Shown here piece after piece: positions 34,310 through 46,039 of a DNA stretch of 64,000 nucleotides. The position numbers and the translations under genes were made by a program. The notes beneath the pieces were generated by a model. It was not told where the DNA came from. It saw only the letters and a program-made list of their open reading frames with translations, and made no database searches. The DNA lies in assembly GCF_963675165.1 (NCBI RefSeq), contig NC_087382.1:930001-994000 (forward strand), in the 5' to 3' direction. The first letter of the stretch is position 1, and every line of letters starts with the position of its first letter. Source of the stretch: Halichondria panicea. Lineage: Eukaryota; Porifera; Demospongiae; Suberitida; Halichondriidae.

Positions 34310-35846
34310 CATAGATGTAGGAGAGAGGGATTGGAAACGGAAGTGGGCCTCGGAAAACATCCGCGCCTCGCTTTCTTGTCTTCTTTTCTTGCCTCAAATG
34401 ACGTCATTGCATAACTACTCAATCTATGATTGCATAAGCGGTGAAAGAAGAGGGAAAGAGACACAATCAACAGTGCATTGGTACATGGTAATAGTAAGGA
34501 GAATGTGCAGAGCTAGTGGTATTGGATACTTGTTTCACAGTAGATATAAAATCATCAGAGGATGCGAAATTGTGAATGTATTTGTGACTGTCAGAGGCTT
34601 CTCTTTTGCTGCCAACTTAATTAAATGAAAAGGAAAACCATCAAGAAGTCCACTAGTTTGAGGCAATAACCATGATCATTCATACGACAAGATACATAAT
34701 ACACCATGTAACTTTCTTAATAATTGTTTTCACTTTTAATGAATCAATTGTACGAAGTTTCTAGGCTGGTGAGCGCACATTTCAATTTCCAATTCATTAA
34801 GTATAATTACATACACTTGGAGACAGCAAAACACTCCACAGCACTGCCAGTTGCTTTCTAAGTGTAAAACGAGTGGGATCAAACCGAACAACATTAACAA
34901 AAACTTACACGATAAAAATGATTATTACAGCTATAATTATGATTAGTTTAGCACTCTAATCAGACAGTCTTAGATGGAGAGAAGCTGGTGAGGTATACAA
35001 GGGTGTATATATAGCCGGAACAGCCGATAACATTTACGAGGGCGGTGACGTGTAGGGGTGTAGAGAGGAGGGGTATTCTTCTGTCTTCTTTTCTTCAGCG
35101 TACTCAGTAAGTTTTGGCTTGCGAGGTATTGCTATATAAAATATAGATGAAACAGCATTTGTAGTAGTTAAATATCTCGGGCCTACAGGCCCTTCACCAC
35201 AATCTACTACCGGGCCAATAACAATTATGAGGTAAAAATAGGTGACTACACATTCATGCACACAAAAGCTATACATCCACCTGATCCAAAACTAATGCTC
35301 TTGGGGTGATCACCAATCATAAGGGAATGTATGCCTAAAATTAAAATTTCTGTAACGCTTAGCGTATTCCCAAAAAAGGGATCTTTAGTGGTGCTCTTTA
35401 ATTCAACTTTTTTCTAGCACTAAATTCTACCAGCTGATGTATGACTAATTTTCTTTGGCTTTGGGTGATACCACATGATTTACCAACAAGCATATTGAAG
35501 TATACGACCTAAACATTAATCATTTCAGAGAAAAAGGGATAAATGTGTACAATACAAGACTAAACTTACCTAAATTCAATGAAGAAGATAGTTGCAACGG
35601 TAAATAGAGCTTGAATAATGGTTATTCACTATCTATATAAAGCACAGTTGCACTGGATACTGGAAAACTTGACAGAATACTAGTGACAACTCATAAAATC
35701 CTAGATTTGCAATAATCTCAGTTACCCGCGAAGTTCCTGGGAAATAGATTAGCCCTCATTAAGCGAGGCGCGGATGTTTATCGAGGTCATATGTGAAGTA
35801 CATTGAAATCTACTTCCGTTTCCAATCCCTCTCTCCTACATCTATG
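34310..35846. mobile_element. 1.54-kb element with ~65-bp TIRs
   Basis: It starts CATAGATGTAGGAGAGAGGG and continues ATTGGAAACGGAAGT; the inverse lies at 35810-35846 and, further in, CGAGGCGCGGATGTTT matches 34358-34372 inverted. GCAAGAC flanks both ends (34303-34309, 35847-35853). No transposase is visible. The AGGGATTGGAAAC core is shared with the ends of the 56491-60269 element, so the two may be related. Confidence 0.75.
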
Positions 35847-35853
35847 GCAAGAC

Positions 35854-36346
35854 CAAGTCAAATATCAGTTATGTAACAGCAAGCATGACTTCAGCGCAGC
35901 CTCAGAAACAGCTCCATATGCCAATGAAACTCAGTTGAGAATAGTTATTTAATTTACCTTATACCCATTATAAATATTTTGCGAGTTTCCCTATAATTAT
36001 ATACATCCCAGGGTGGCAGTGTCAGTGTTGTAGGCTAGTGGAGAAGGGAAGCAATATGCATTACTGCATGCTGAAAATAAGTTACATGGGTATAATTATG
36101 TATATTTAGTGTTATCTCGAAATTAATGAGAACCCTGGACACTTATACAACATTCTCTTCATTGGCATGTTTGAGCTGTTCTCTGAGGCTGTGCGAAGTC
36201 ATTATGGTGTACAGTGTACATGCAGTGCAGAAAAACTAGTGCTTGCTGTTAGATGCTTAATGGTATTCATAATCATTTATGTGGCTACAACTGTGGTTGC
36301 AGCAAAGTTTATCAGAATAATTATTGCAAGTTTTACTAAAATGACT
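35854..36346. other. no gene seen
   Basis: AT-rich spacer. The 78-codon frame at 36167-36403 lacks domain features and overlaps a foldback arm. Confidence 0.4.
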
Positions 36347-36713
36347 GTACTGTGTTTTGCAAGTTGCTTGTCATTGTGCACAGTAAATGGGCGTTGTCTA
36401 TAGTACTACTGTGGTTACTAGATTTAATCAGGAATGTGCTGACCCATAACTTTCTTTATGTCCTCTAATCTCTACCTGCTCTTTTAGTGCACTTCTATAA
36501 CTAAAACAACTCCCATACTGGCTCAATCAATGAGGTATAGCAAGTCAACAGAGTACTGCATGTGCATATACACTAACAGCTTAGCTAACTAAGTTAGCAA
36601 ATTAATTTTTTTTGCTGAATAGACATATTCACTTTACTACAGACTCAGTAGTACTATAGACAACGCCCATTTACTGTGCACAATGACAAGCAACTTGCAA
36701 AACACAGTACCAG
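36347..36713. repeat. inverted repeat, ~62-bp arms with ~235-bp loop
   Basis: ACTGTGTTTTGCAAGTTGCT...GGGCGTTGTCTATAGTACTA (about 36347-36410) reappears exactly inverted at about 36645-36710. It is probably a foldback element. Confidence 0.85.
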
Positions 36714-39020
36714 CTGCAAAGGGGAGGCTATACTAATGGGACAATGAAATTTGATCTGGTTGTGTCTAGAAATTGTCAGGTTTCTCTAAACTGCACTGGT
36801 AAGAAGTTGTAGTGGGTAGATTTTCACAAAAAGAAACTCGCTTGCATTAGTGAAGCATGTAATTAAGGTTGGCTTGGCCTAAAGGGTTGTTGGTATCATG
36901 TGTAATTCAAGTGATTAATTGGGGGAATGTTAAACCCAAGCCCAAGAAGGGGCTCAGTTGTAGTCTCAGTCATAGATACATGTACGTACAAGAGTGTGGA
37001 TACTTATGATAGCATTCTTGAAAAGCCTATAGTAGTCTATATGTATACATGCATGTATTGTATTTGCATGAAATATATTTCAAGAATGCTTGACTGACTG
37101 CATAATTATATACATGCATGTAAATTACTTTGATCGGGGGGGGGGGGGGGGGGTATGCCTCAATGAGTGTCTGAAAAAGGAGTTTTTCAGTTTGGCTCTA
37201 TATGCTTTCCACCTGTAATAAAGTGTCAAGTTAAATACTACTCTTGGAAAAGGTCAACAACAGAAACTGATAATGAAACTGATAATGATAACAACAGATT
37301 GCAGATAATAATTCTTTACATAACAGATAATGATAAGAACAGAAACTATATTCATTAATCTAATTATGGTTTTGCTGTTTGGCACCGCAATCAATCAGGA
37401 GTGCATGAATTGGAGTACATATTCATGCACTCCTGCTGCAATCCACTGTAGGGAATTTTAACAAAACAAGTATACATTGGGGACTGCTTTCTCCATACTG
37501 CATGGGGAGGTATTGCTATTATAAATTATTTGTGGTACGGTCAACACAACTCTGCACGGTGAAAATAATTGGCCAGACACTATTTTTGGGTATGGCTTCA
37601 ACGAGACTATAATTACCTCTTTCTTAACATACGAATAGTTCGTGAATGGAGCATACTGATGACCACTGTAGCTATACAATAATTATAGCTAGGTTATAGT
37701 ACATGTAGCTATATTGTGCTGTTTTTGGCTTCTTAAACAAACACACCTGCATGTGTTTTTATGGTCCTATACCATCTGCTAATTTGATTTAATAGATAAT
37801 GCACATGTTAATTTCATTACATGAATACGTGCTAGATGCATGACGGAAAATCTGCTGATAGGCTATATATAGAACCAGTGCTTTTATGGTCCTATTTGCA
37901 TGTACATTATACATGAACACGCCTTGATAGAATGAGTCAGCAACTCTTCGGTATATAAGAAGCGGCTTATATAGCTGAATCAGATATCCCCGAGCTAGCT
38001 ATATAGTATGTAAAGTCAAAATTTAGCCTACAACACAGCAAAGTAAACAGCAAAAACAATTATGGTAAGCCGGCCAGGCCATGCTTATTGGAACCTGCAT
38101 GAGTATATATAATAATTATTATACCTTTGTTTAATAGTATATGTTACATAATCGATAATGCATGATAATTATCACTAAAGCTAGAGAGCTATGTATCGTA
38201 TTAATTATTATACTGCATGCATATAGTGGTCATCATGCAAACAGTAAATGACTAACTCTTGTGAATGTATGTATAAAAACTTAAGGCATTTTTATGGGTG
38301 ATGAGGTGCAGTAAAAACCTACTGCCATTGCAGCCAAGATCTGTTGGGATCCATTAATTGGTATACTATAATCCTAATTGTTTGTGTATAAGTGTCTCTA
38401 ATTTAACGATTACGCTTGAAATGGTACATAGTGATACTAGTTATGCATCATGCAATGCATGCAGAACAATTATGATTGAAGCCTGTCCTTGCAGGGTCCT
38501 CCGTATATTAAAAGCCAATCAGTATAAAATTACCCAAATATTCACAGGTAGAATTCACTGTTTAGCTCATATTTTGCTGGTATTATAAATTCTGCTCAAG
38601 TTGTGAAATTAATGTTATTCATAGCGTTTTTAATTACTAAGTCTTGCAAGTCGTTTTAATTAGATTCATTGCATTTTCCAATTATCTGCTAGTACACATT
38701 TTTGTTACTTTACTCTCATTTGCAGAAATAGCAGAAATTAATACCCGCGAAATTAGTCAAAATAGCTATAATAATACGAGACAAGGTTAGTGAAAATACC
38801 GTATATAGCGGGTAATTTTGGGGGGATAAAATATTCGTGGTTGAGCAGTATTTAGCCATTTTCTGGATTTATTTTTGTGGTTGCTGGCTTGCACTGCAGG
38901 TAAAGGTAGCTTCATTCATGGGTAAAATTTCATGGTCAGACCTTCAAGCACGAAAACCACAAATATTTTGCCCCACGAAAATTACCCTCTATACGGTGGA
39001 CAATACAAGGATTGGGGTCC
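36714..39020. other. non-coding; G run and small hairpin
   Basis: An uninterrupted run of about 18 G is at 37137-37154. AGGAGTGCATGAAT and its inverse form a hairpin at 37397-37434. Otherwise AT-rich spacer with TGCATGCA words and no recognisable exon. Confidence 0.5.
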
Positions 39021-39024
39021 GTCA

Positions 39025-39059
39025 GGTTAGGGTTAGGGTTAGGGTTAGGGTTAGGGTTA
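39025..39059. repeat. interstitial telomere-like TTAGGG repeats
   Basis: Five to six tandem copies of GGTTAG/TTAGGG precede the 121-bp tandem array directly. A complementary CCCTAA run occurs at 40857-40880. Confidence 0.93.
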
Positions 39060-39061
39060 GG

Positions 39062-39960
39062 CTTTATCCAGGGTCCTCCCCGAATCTCAAATCCAAAACT
39101 GGGCGTGGTCAAATTGCATGTTTGAGACATAGCTAGGTTTATAGTGAAAACTATAGCCAAGGTCCTGGACAATACAAGGATTATGGTCCGTCCAGGGTCC
39201 TCCCCAAGCCTCAAATACAAAATTGGGCGTGGTTATGCATGTTTTGAGACATAGGTTTATAGTGAAAAACTATAGCCAAGGTCCTGGACAATACAAGGAT
39301 TGGGGTCCGTCCAGGGTCCTCCCCAAGCCTCAATTACAAAATTGGGCGTGGTCATGCATGTTTTGAGACATAGGTTTATAGCGGAAAACTATAGCCAAGG
39401 TCCTGGACAATACAAGGATTGGGGTCCGTCCAGGGTCCTCCCCAAGCCTCAAATACAAAATTGGGCGTGGTCATGCATGTTTTGAGACATAGGTTTATAG
39501 TGGAAAACTATAGCCAAGGTCCTGGACAATACAAGGATTGGGGTCCGTCCAGGGTCCTCCCCAAGCCTCAAATACAAAATTGGGTGTGGTCAATTTGCAT
39601 GTTTTGAGGTATATAGGTTTATAGTGGAAAACTATAGCCAAGGTCCTGGACAATACAAGGATTAGGGTCCGTCCAGGGTCCTCCCCAAGCCTCAAATACA
39701 CAACATTGGGCGTGGTCATGCATGTTTTGAGACATAGGTTTATAGTGAAAAATTATAGCCAAGGTCCTGGACAATACAAGGATTGGGGTCCGTCCAGGGT
39801 CCTCCCCAAGCCTCAAATACAAAATTGGGCGTGGTCAAGTTGTATGTTTTGAGACAAGGTTATAGGTCCAAGGTCCTGCCAGGAAGCCGAAGTTCAACCT
39901 GACAAATGTACATGTTATGAGACAAGGCCCTGGACAATATTGGAATTGGGGTTCACCAAG
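39062..39960. repeat. tandem array of ~121-bp units, seven full copies plus partials
   Basis: The unit includes GTCCAGGGTCCTCCCCAAGC, CAAAATTGGGCGTGGTCATG, TTTTGAGACATAGGTTTATA and GCCAAGGTCCTGGACAATAC. Copies are nearly identical, so the array is young. Degenerate copies continue beyond an insertion, at 40612-40800. Short frames on both strands are produced by the unit and are not genes. Confidence 0.95.
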
Positions 39961-39985
39961 GCCCCCATGCATGCAGGGTCATCAC

Positions 39986-40597
39986 TAGTCTTGGTCCCAG
40001 GCCGATTTGAACAAAGTTACTAAATACGGCCTGGTATATTAATTGTATCTGGGCGTGGCAGGAGAAGCAGAGATCGATTCGCACTTTGTTTCTTGTCATA
40101 TTTCCCCGTTTAAGTATAATATCGTAATTTAACTCCGTGCATGTGTGCTCTTAAGTACTAAAATCTAGCCATAGTAGATTATCTAGCTAGCTAGCTACAG
40201 CAAGTTTAATTAAGTTACATTGTCTTGCTGAAGTAAGAAGGCCTCGCTCTCATTGCAAAACAGGCCCAGGCTTTCAAGCTCTTGTCAGAAGGAAGAAACG
40301 TCTTTGTGTCTGGTTTTCACATGGTATGGCAAGTCTCTCGCTATCAATTGCTGCCCTTTGTGATGGACTATACAAGCTAGTAGGTATAGTACCAACACTG
40401 CCTGCCCTTGTCGACAGGTGTGTTGTTCCTATTCTTACAAAATCTCTCTGCTTTTGTTGTTGGTTGACCGTTCCTAACCACGACCAAATACAATCAACAC
40501 CAGGCCACGACCAGATACACACCCAGATACAATCAACACCAGGCCTAGTTGGCGGCCTAGCGTTATTTTAGAGACAACTCGGCTGGGAACGAGGCTA
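39986..40597. mobile_element. 612-bp TAGCC-type element inserted in the tandem array
   Basis: It begins TAGTCTTGGTCCCAGGCCGA and ends TCGGCTGGGAACGAGGCTA. GTCATCAC and GACATCAC flank it, an 8-bp match with one difference, which fits an old 9-bp duplication. Internal 81-codon frames are not supported. Tandem-array sequence resumes after it. Confidence 0.75.
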
Positions 40598-40856
40598 GAC
40601 ATCACCAAATGCTAAACTTGATCCAGGGTCCTCCCCATGCAAAATTTTCGGTCCAACAAAATTACATGTCAAGGGTTATAGTGAAACTATAGATCCATAG
40701 CCAAGGTTTGGATAAGGTTTGGACAATACAAGGATTGGCCATGGGTCCACGGTGTCCAGGGTCTTCCCTAAAGTTTAAATTCTGCCCCACATTGGTTAAA
40801 TAATGGGTTATGAGCCATATAGCTAGTGCATGGAACTAGCAGCTCCACCATGCAGG

Positions 40857-40880
40857 GTAACCCTAACCCTAACCCCATTC
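40857..40880. repeat. telomere-like CCCTAA repeats, inverted relative to 39025
   Basis: GGTAACCCTAACCCTAACCC, with the strand opposite to the TTAGGG run at the other end of the array. Confidence 0.85.
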
Positions 40881-41122
40881 AAAACCTCAAATATAATTAT
40901 GGCCCGAGATAATTATTTGGCCATGCGACATAATTTTATGTTATAAAAGGCAAATTGTGTGACCCGGCCAAGACCCTGCATGAACAAGACAAAATAAGAA
41001 TTTGATTCGATGATCTCCTACACCCCCAGAAGTTGAATTGTTTAAGAGTGCATGAATAATAATTATATTGTATACTAGATCTATTATATTCCCTGATTCC
41101 CTCTTAAATTGATTTTGAATAG

Positions 41123-42478
41123 GATAATGGACCTGGATTGTGCTTTGATCTCATTGATGTCACAAAGGATGACAGGCTAAAGTCTATAAAAATTCTGATC
41201 GAACACATCAAGAAACTTGGGAAGGACTGGCTCTACATATACATAGGGAAAACACATATAAAAGGCAACAAATTAAAACCATTCGACAAGACAAACCAAG
41301 AAACGTGGGATTTAAAAGCAATACAAAATAGAAAAAGTGATCACTCCATAAATAAGGGGTTGACTAATCTAACAGTGATAAGTGTAATCACTAATGCAGA
41401 AGTTCCAAGTCATAGCTTGCTCCAAACTAGATCTATAGAGCATAATATTCTCATGAGTATTGAAGAGCAGTATGCCCTGAGTCTCGAAAGTGAGATAATA
41501 AATCAACTAAGATTTTCAGATTTTGGAGCTAAATTAGTTAATGTGACATCTAACGCTGGAAATTTGAAGAAAAAAGATTGTGATGGTTTCGTAATTTACA
41601 TGGCTTATGGCAATACACTTTCAGAAGCATATATATGTACACTTAGTCTACCAATCACACCTTGTGAACTCACACCTATGTCCACAAGTATCCCACTTAT
41701 TTCTTCAAATCAAAGCTATGAATTTGAAGACATAACACCAGTTAATTCCCCAGGCAGCATTATACACAATGAAGAAGTCATGACACCACCAAAAAGTCAG
41801 CAACAAGCTACAATAACAACTCTGAAAAGTGACTGTGCAGAATTTACAAATACTTCACCACTGACACATTGTGACTCAAGACAAGAGCAGAGCCTCAAAT
41901 TTCAAGACATGACGCTAGTTAATTCCCCAAGCAGCAATACGCACAAAGAAGTCACAGCACCCGTTTTTCTACCACCAGTACTAACTGATGATCTTAAAAC
42001 TAGTCAGCATACTGCAACAAGGTTTACTAGGAATATTTCTGAATCACCACAAACAAGTTTGTATGCACACAATTCGTCGGTCACAAGTAGTAGAAATCAC
42101 CGTAGATCAAAGTGTGAAAAACAATATGCTAAGCAAAGACATGAAACAACACCATACCAGCGCAAAAGGTCCACAACATCAGTTGTGTTCTATGGCATAG
42201 ACACTGGACAAAGTACAGATCATTTCTATGATAGGAAACGCGCTGCCTACAATCAAATTAGACGTATTGTGAAGAAACTACCACAGATTGATACTAATGA
42301 CTGGAAAGACGCAAAATTATGGACTGAATCTATGACACTGCTTGGCAAAAAGTCACATTATCCGGTACGTTGTCCGGTATGTATTGATTTTCATTCAGAA
42401 CAAACAGCAACAGAAATCTTAAACAATAACAAGTTATTTCGTTATCACAAAATAGGAGTAAAACCTTTCAATGCGTAG
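41123..42478 (+). CDS. exon with GIY-YIG-like segment and long Ser/Thr-rich tail
   Basis: The exon opens after TTTTGAATAG at 41122 and stays open to TAG 42476-42478 (451 codons). The N-terminal coding exon is upstream and not identified. Residues ~30-130 contain WLYIYIGKTHIKGNK, then R and H about 40 residues on, and QTRSIEHNIL with a Glu. That is the spacing of Y-x-YIGKT, R, H and E in GIY-YIG endonuclease domains, though GIY itself is replaced. The middle (~200-330) is Ser/Thr/Pro-rich with a repeated SYEFEDITPVNSP / SLKFQDMTLVNSP unit. The C-terminal ~110 residues are basic, ending with a CPVC knuckle. A role in a mobile element or a nuclear nuclease is possible; certainty is low. Confidence 0.55.
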   Translation, partial: DNGPGLCFDLIDVTKDDRLKSIKILIEHIKKLGKDWLYIYIGKTHIKGNKLKPFDKTNQETWDLKAIQNRKSDHSINKGLTNLTVISVITNAEVPSHSLLQTRSIEHNILMSIEEQYALSLESEIINQLRFSDFGAKLVNVTSNAGNLKKKDCDGFVIYMAYGNTLSEAYICTLSLPITPCELTPMSTSIPLISSNQSYEFEDITPVNSPGSIIHNEEVMTPPKSQQQATITTLKSDCAEFTNTSPLTHCDSRQEQSLKFQDMTLVNSPSSNTHKEVTAPVFLPPVLTDDLKTSQHTATRFTRNISESPQTSLYAHNSSVTSSRNHRRSKCEKQYAKQRHETTPYQRKRSTTSVVFYGIDTGQSTDHFYDRKRAAYNQIRRIVKKLPQIDTNDWKDAKLWTESMTLLGKKSHYPVRCPVCIDFHSEQTATEILNNNKLFRYHKIGVKPFNA

Positions 42479-42759
42479 AACGGATTCTTTTGAACAGTGC
42501 TATAATTATTACATGTACATGCTAAGGAAAAAATAGATTGTAATTTGCTTTTTATAGCTGTTTTAGCAATGCTTCACTCGTGTTCAATATATAGTTATAC
42601 ATATTATTATATAATTATGCATGAAGAGTTGGAAAGAGAGGGATTAATAGCTAGCTATATACAGTTCATTGAATGTGAACATTTAAGCAAGAAAAAAATA
42701 TGCAGCCCTGCCTCATCATAATTATAAGACCCACCTCTCTAGTTCTCTGGCCACCAATG

Positions 42760-43146
42760 CGGTCCTCAAGTGGTCATCCAGACCTATTAAAAGGGTCAAA
42801 AGAGACGTGTGGTTGTATCAGAGCAGATTGGGATTCAGTTAATGTGGAGCTATTGTACAGATTCGAACACCACACACTCTTTCACTGACGTTGACTCGGC
42901 TCTATCCCAGTGGAAAAACTCATATTTCAGTTCTCAGTTGACACATCCCTGTCTCTACTCGCAAACATATCCCTAACTGAGATTATTAAATTTTGTTTAC
43001 TTCGTAGCAGGGATTGCAGTCACTCCCATGCCAAAGCCGATTCCACTTGGTCAAAGTTTCGCTCTCTCCGAAATCGCTCAGTTGCTGCAGTTTTCGGGCA
43101 GCTAAGTGGGCTTTCCTACTTGAAAGAGCATGGGCAATATAATTAA
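42760..43146 (+). pseudogene. LINE reverse-transcriptase ORF fragment (linker region), frameshifted
   Basis: Frames overlapping here give KETCGCIRADWDSVNVELLY, TDVDSALSQWKNSYFS and DSTWSKFRSLRNRSVAAVF. These phrases are typical of the stretch between the endonuclease and the reverse transcriptase of non-LTR retrotransposons. The three pieces lie in different frames with deletions between them, so this is a dead fragment. Confidence 0.65.
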
Positions 43147-43267
43147 GTCACCCAATTAGGAATTTTGGTCAACTTACCATGCGCTGTCACTAACTAAGCA
43201 GCATATACATGCAAGAGAACAACTCGCGGAGAGGGAAACATTCCTCTACAAACCAGGATATGTTATA

Positions 43268-43560
43268 CACAATGATTGTTTATTTACAAAACAGAAGCCC
43301 AACACATACTTTATAGATGGAGATGAATGGGAGTTTAAAATAAACTTATGTACACATGGTGTGTCCATGGTAATCATTAGAGTACTCTACTGGTCTGGAC
43401 TGGGTGAAACTGAAAGATAATATAAGAACAATACTTGGGGAAGAGATGTGCTACTATAGGACCACAATGACAAGTTGAATGTCATGCTCTTAACATAAAC
43501 CAACCTCTAGAATACGCTTTCACTACCGTATATAGATCTAGTCAATATCTTTAGTGACTA
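43268..43560 (+). repeat. orphan TRAF-array 3' spacer
   Basis: Nearly identical to 27766-28420 minus its insertion, but no TRAF-like gene lies before it. It marks a lost or moved array member. Confidence 0.85.
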
Positions 43561-44594
43561 CTGTACAGTTGACGTACACAAGGTTGAACAACAAACCACA
43601 ATGACCAAATGCTCCTCACAATGTACACTATATAATGGACTTGCCTTGTTGTTGGAACAGCTCGGCCAATTCCTCAGTGTATACATATTCTACTGTACTT
43701 ATCTTGTTGATAAAATTATTGTTGGTACATCTATGTGCGTATCTTGATCCCTAAATGACTATGATTAGATTTCAGCTCCCTCCACTGGACACAACATCAA
43801 TCCTCTGTACAGCACTGTAGCCATGAGTTCCATCATAACACAGAGTCGGCCTCATGGGGTCTAGACTACCATGATCGCGATCGTTAGCTAATAGTGCAAT
43901 AGGTTAGGCTGAGCAGCCCCAGAGCAGCCCCTCCCCTAGCTTCAATACAACAGCAACAACTAGTGATTGTGATAATAAAGGAGATAATTAAAATGCAGTT
44001 GAATCAGACAAGATATCGCAATGCTATAGTCTAGCATGTCCACATGCACAAACCTAATTAACTAGATACTACGTCAATATGTCAATGTTCATAGTAGATC
44101 CTGATGGTACACTTGCTGTGTACTTCTGCTTCTTGCATGCTTGGTATCTTCTCACCTCACACACATGCGCATAGATCTACTCTGCTCAGTCCCACTCTGC
44201 TGACACTAGCTCACACGAATGTCCTGTGAGGGAGGATTATACCAAGATTGAGGAAGAGACACACCTCTCTATAGCACTACTTTCAACTACACCATATTGT
44301 TATACAGTGAAACCTGTCAAATGACACAGAATTTAAAAAGTGATATGAAAATGAGGAAATGCGTCTAATTTTAATCTTCTCAATTGCGGACAAAATCACT
44401 TTTGTGTGCCTATAAAATTAATAGGACCTTCAAACAAAAGGTTTAAGCACTTGTAAAAATGTGTTACTCCTAAAGGAACTAGTACATATCACATGACTCC
44501 TCTGGCCTACACAAACTGACCTTATACCAAAAATTCTTGAGGCTTAAAACCACAGAAGACTCAGAGAGATAACACTTTCAGTACTATTAGAGCA
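43561..44594. other. spacer upstream of TRAF-like copy 3
   Basis: It contains the CTCACACGAATGTCCTGTGA segment (44212) also seen before copy 2. Just before the gene is GAGGCTTAAAACCACAGAAG, similar to 26189 and 45981, a conserved proximal upstream block. No other gene is seen. Confidence 0.5.
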
Positions 44595-45842
44595 ATGGCT
44601 AGTCCAGTTAATTACGAGTTTGTAGACAAAGTACCGGAAGATCATCAGTGCACTATTTGCGCTAACATTCTAACGGACCCAGTACTGACCGAATGTTGTG
44701 GCCAACTTTTTTGTGATGGCTGTCTAAAAAAATGGCTACAGAGGCAAAATACATGCCCACATTGTCGAAAGGCTAACTTCAATAATATGGTAAATAAACG
44801 AATGAAACGAGCCATCGATAACTTGAAGATCTACTGTCCTAATCGCTCCAAAGGTCGTGACAAATTCACTACACTGGGTGAACGAAATCAACATCTCGAG
44901 AAATGCTTGTTTGTGAAAGTGAAATGCAGCGAAAATTGTGGAGAAAGAATGCTACGAAAAGAGCTTCAAGATCACGAGGACAACAAATGTCCAAACCGTC
45001 GGGCACGATGTCAGTATTGCAGCAAAGAGGGAATGCACAAAGAAATAACAGCCAAAAGTCACTTGGACAAATGTTCACTTTTTCTTATTTCTTGCCCCAA
45101 CAATTGTGGACATGAGAAAATACAGCGCTGGATCTTAGCAGGTCACCAGAAGATGTGCCCTCTTGAGCCAGTAAAGTGTCCCTTTTTTGAAGCTGGGTGT
45201 ACGAAAATGATTTTCCTAAAAAATCTGGCAGCACATAAAGCATCAAACACAGAGCACCACCTAGAGCTAGTGATGGCAGAGACTGTTACGCTTAAACAAA
45301 ATACAGTCAAGTTAGAGCAACTCTCACTCAAGTTTGATGGCCTAGCATCTTGTGTAACTAAGCAACTAGGCACTATCGATTCTAGCCCTCGAACACAAGC
45401 AGCTGTCAATAACATCAAAAGCTCTCTAGAGACAATGACCACAATGCTAGCACCAGGTGACACACGATACTACCTACCACTAATTAAACAATCACAGTAC
45501 ACCGCTCGATCAGCTTCGTTCTACATCAAACCTGGCTACAAAATGTATATACATATTGATAAAGGAGATGATTGCAAGGTCTTTTTGGAGAAAGGTGAAC
45601 ACGATCACCAACTAAAGTGGCCTATGCCTAAAATGAATATTGAACTCAGTACTAAAAAGAACGAAATCCTGTGTACAGCAACAATCTGCACCGACAGATG
45701 TTGTGGCATTACGGTGAACCGACTAGAGGGGGACAGAACAAAGCAAGCCATCATCCAAGACAAAGAGTTCTATCTTCTAGGTCGAGCAGTTCCTCCAAGA
45801 GACTTTGTATTTTTAACAGTGATAGACCACATGCACATGTAG
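44595..45842 (+). CDS. RING/TRAF-like protein, copy 3, intact
   Basis: 415 codons without interruption, apparently a single coding exon. RING-type finger at ~17-56 (CTICANILTDPVLTECC...CPHC), TRAF zinc fingers ~70-215, a shorter coiled coil than copy 1 (about 35 residues missing after KLEQ) and a complete C-terminal TRAF/MATH-like part ending VFLTVIDHMHM. The C-terminal part is reduced compared with ordinary MATH domains (~100 against ~150 residues). The His expected in the RING is missing here too (CCGQLFC), so E3 activity is doubtful; adaptor function is more plausible. This copy shows where copies 1 and 2 are damaged. Confidence 0.9.
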   Translation: MASPVNYEFVDKVPEDHQCTICANILTDPVLTECCGQLFCDGCLKKWLQRQNTCPHCRKANFNNMVNKRMKRAIDNLKIYCPNRSKGRDKFTTLGERNQHLEKCLFVKVKCSENCGERMLRKELQDHEDNKCPNRRARCQYCSKEGMHKEITAKSHLDKCSLFLISCPNNCGHEKIQRWILAGHQKMCPLEPVKCPFFEAGCTKMIFLKNLAAHKASNTEHHLELVMAETVTLKQNTVKLEQLSLKFDGLASCVTKQLGTIDSSPRTQAAVNNIKSSLETMTTMLAPGDTRYYLPLIKQSQYTARSASFYIKPGYKMYIHIDKGDDCKVFLEKGEHDHQLKWPMPKMNIELSTKKNEILCTATICTDRCCGITVNRLEGDRTKQAIIQDKEFYLLGRAVPPRDFVFLTVIDHMHM

Positions 45843-46039
45843 TGTGTAATGCCATTACTAATGCATGGAGAGAATATATACCTTTAAGAAATTAATGTCA
45901 ATAGGGACATATGTATAAAAGTTATTGTTCCTTGTTAAGGATCATACACACAAACTGCAATTGACCTTTTACAATTCTTGAGGCTTCTAAAACCATAGTT
46001 AAAAACCTAAGGAATTTCAGTACACTGTGCCTAGTACAA

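Noticed and set aside
36167-36403. 78-codon frame with hydrophobic centre
   Set aside because: Overlaps a foldback arm and lacks splice context or similarity to anything I know.
38936-39822. Short frames on both strands
   Set aside because: They repeat with the 121-bp tandem unit and the telomere-like run, with no domain content.
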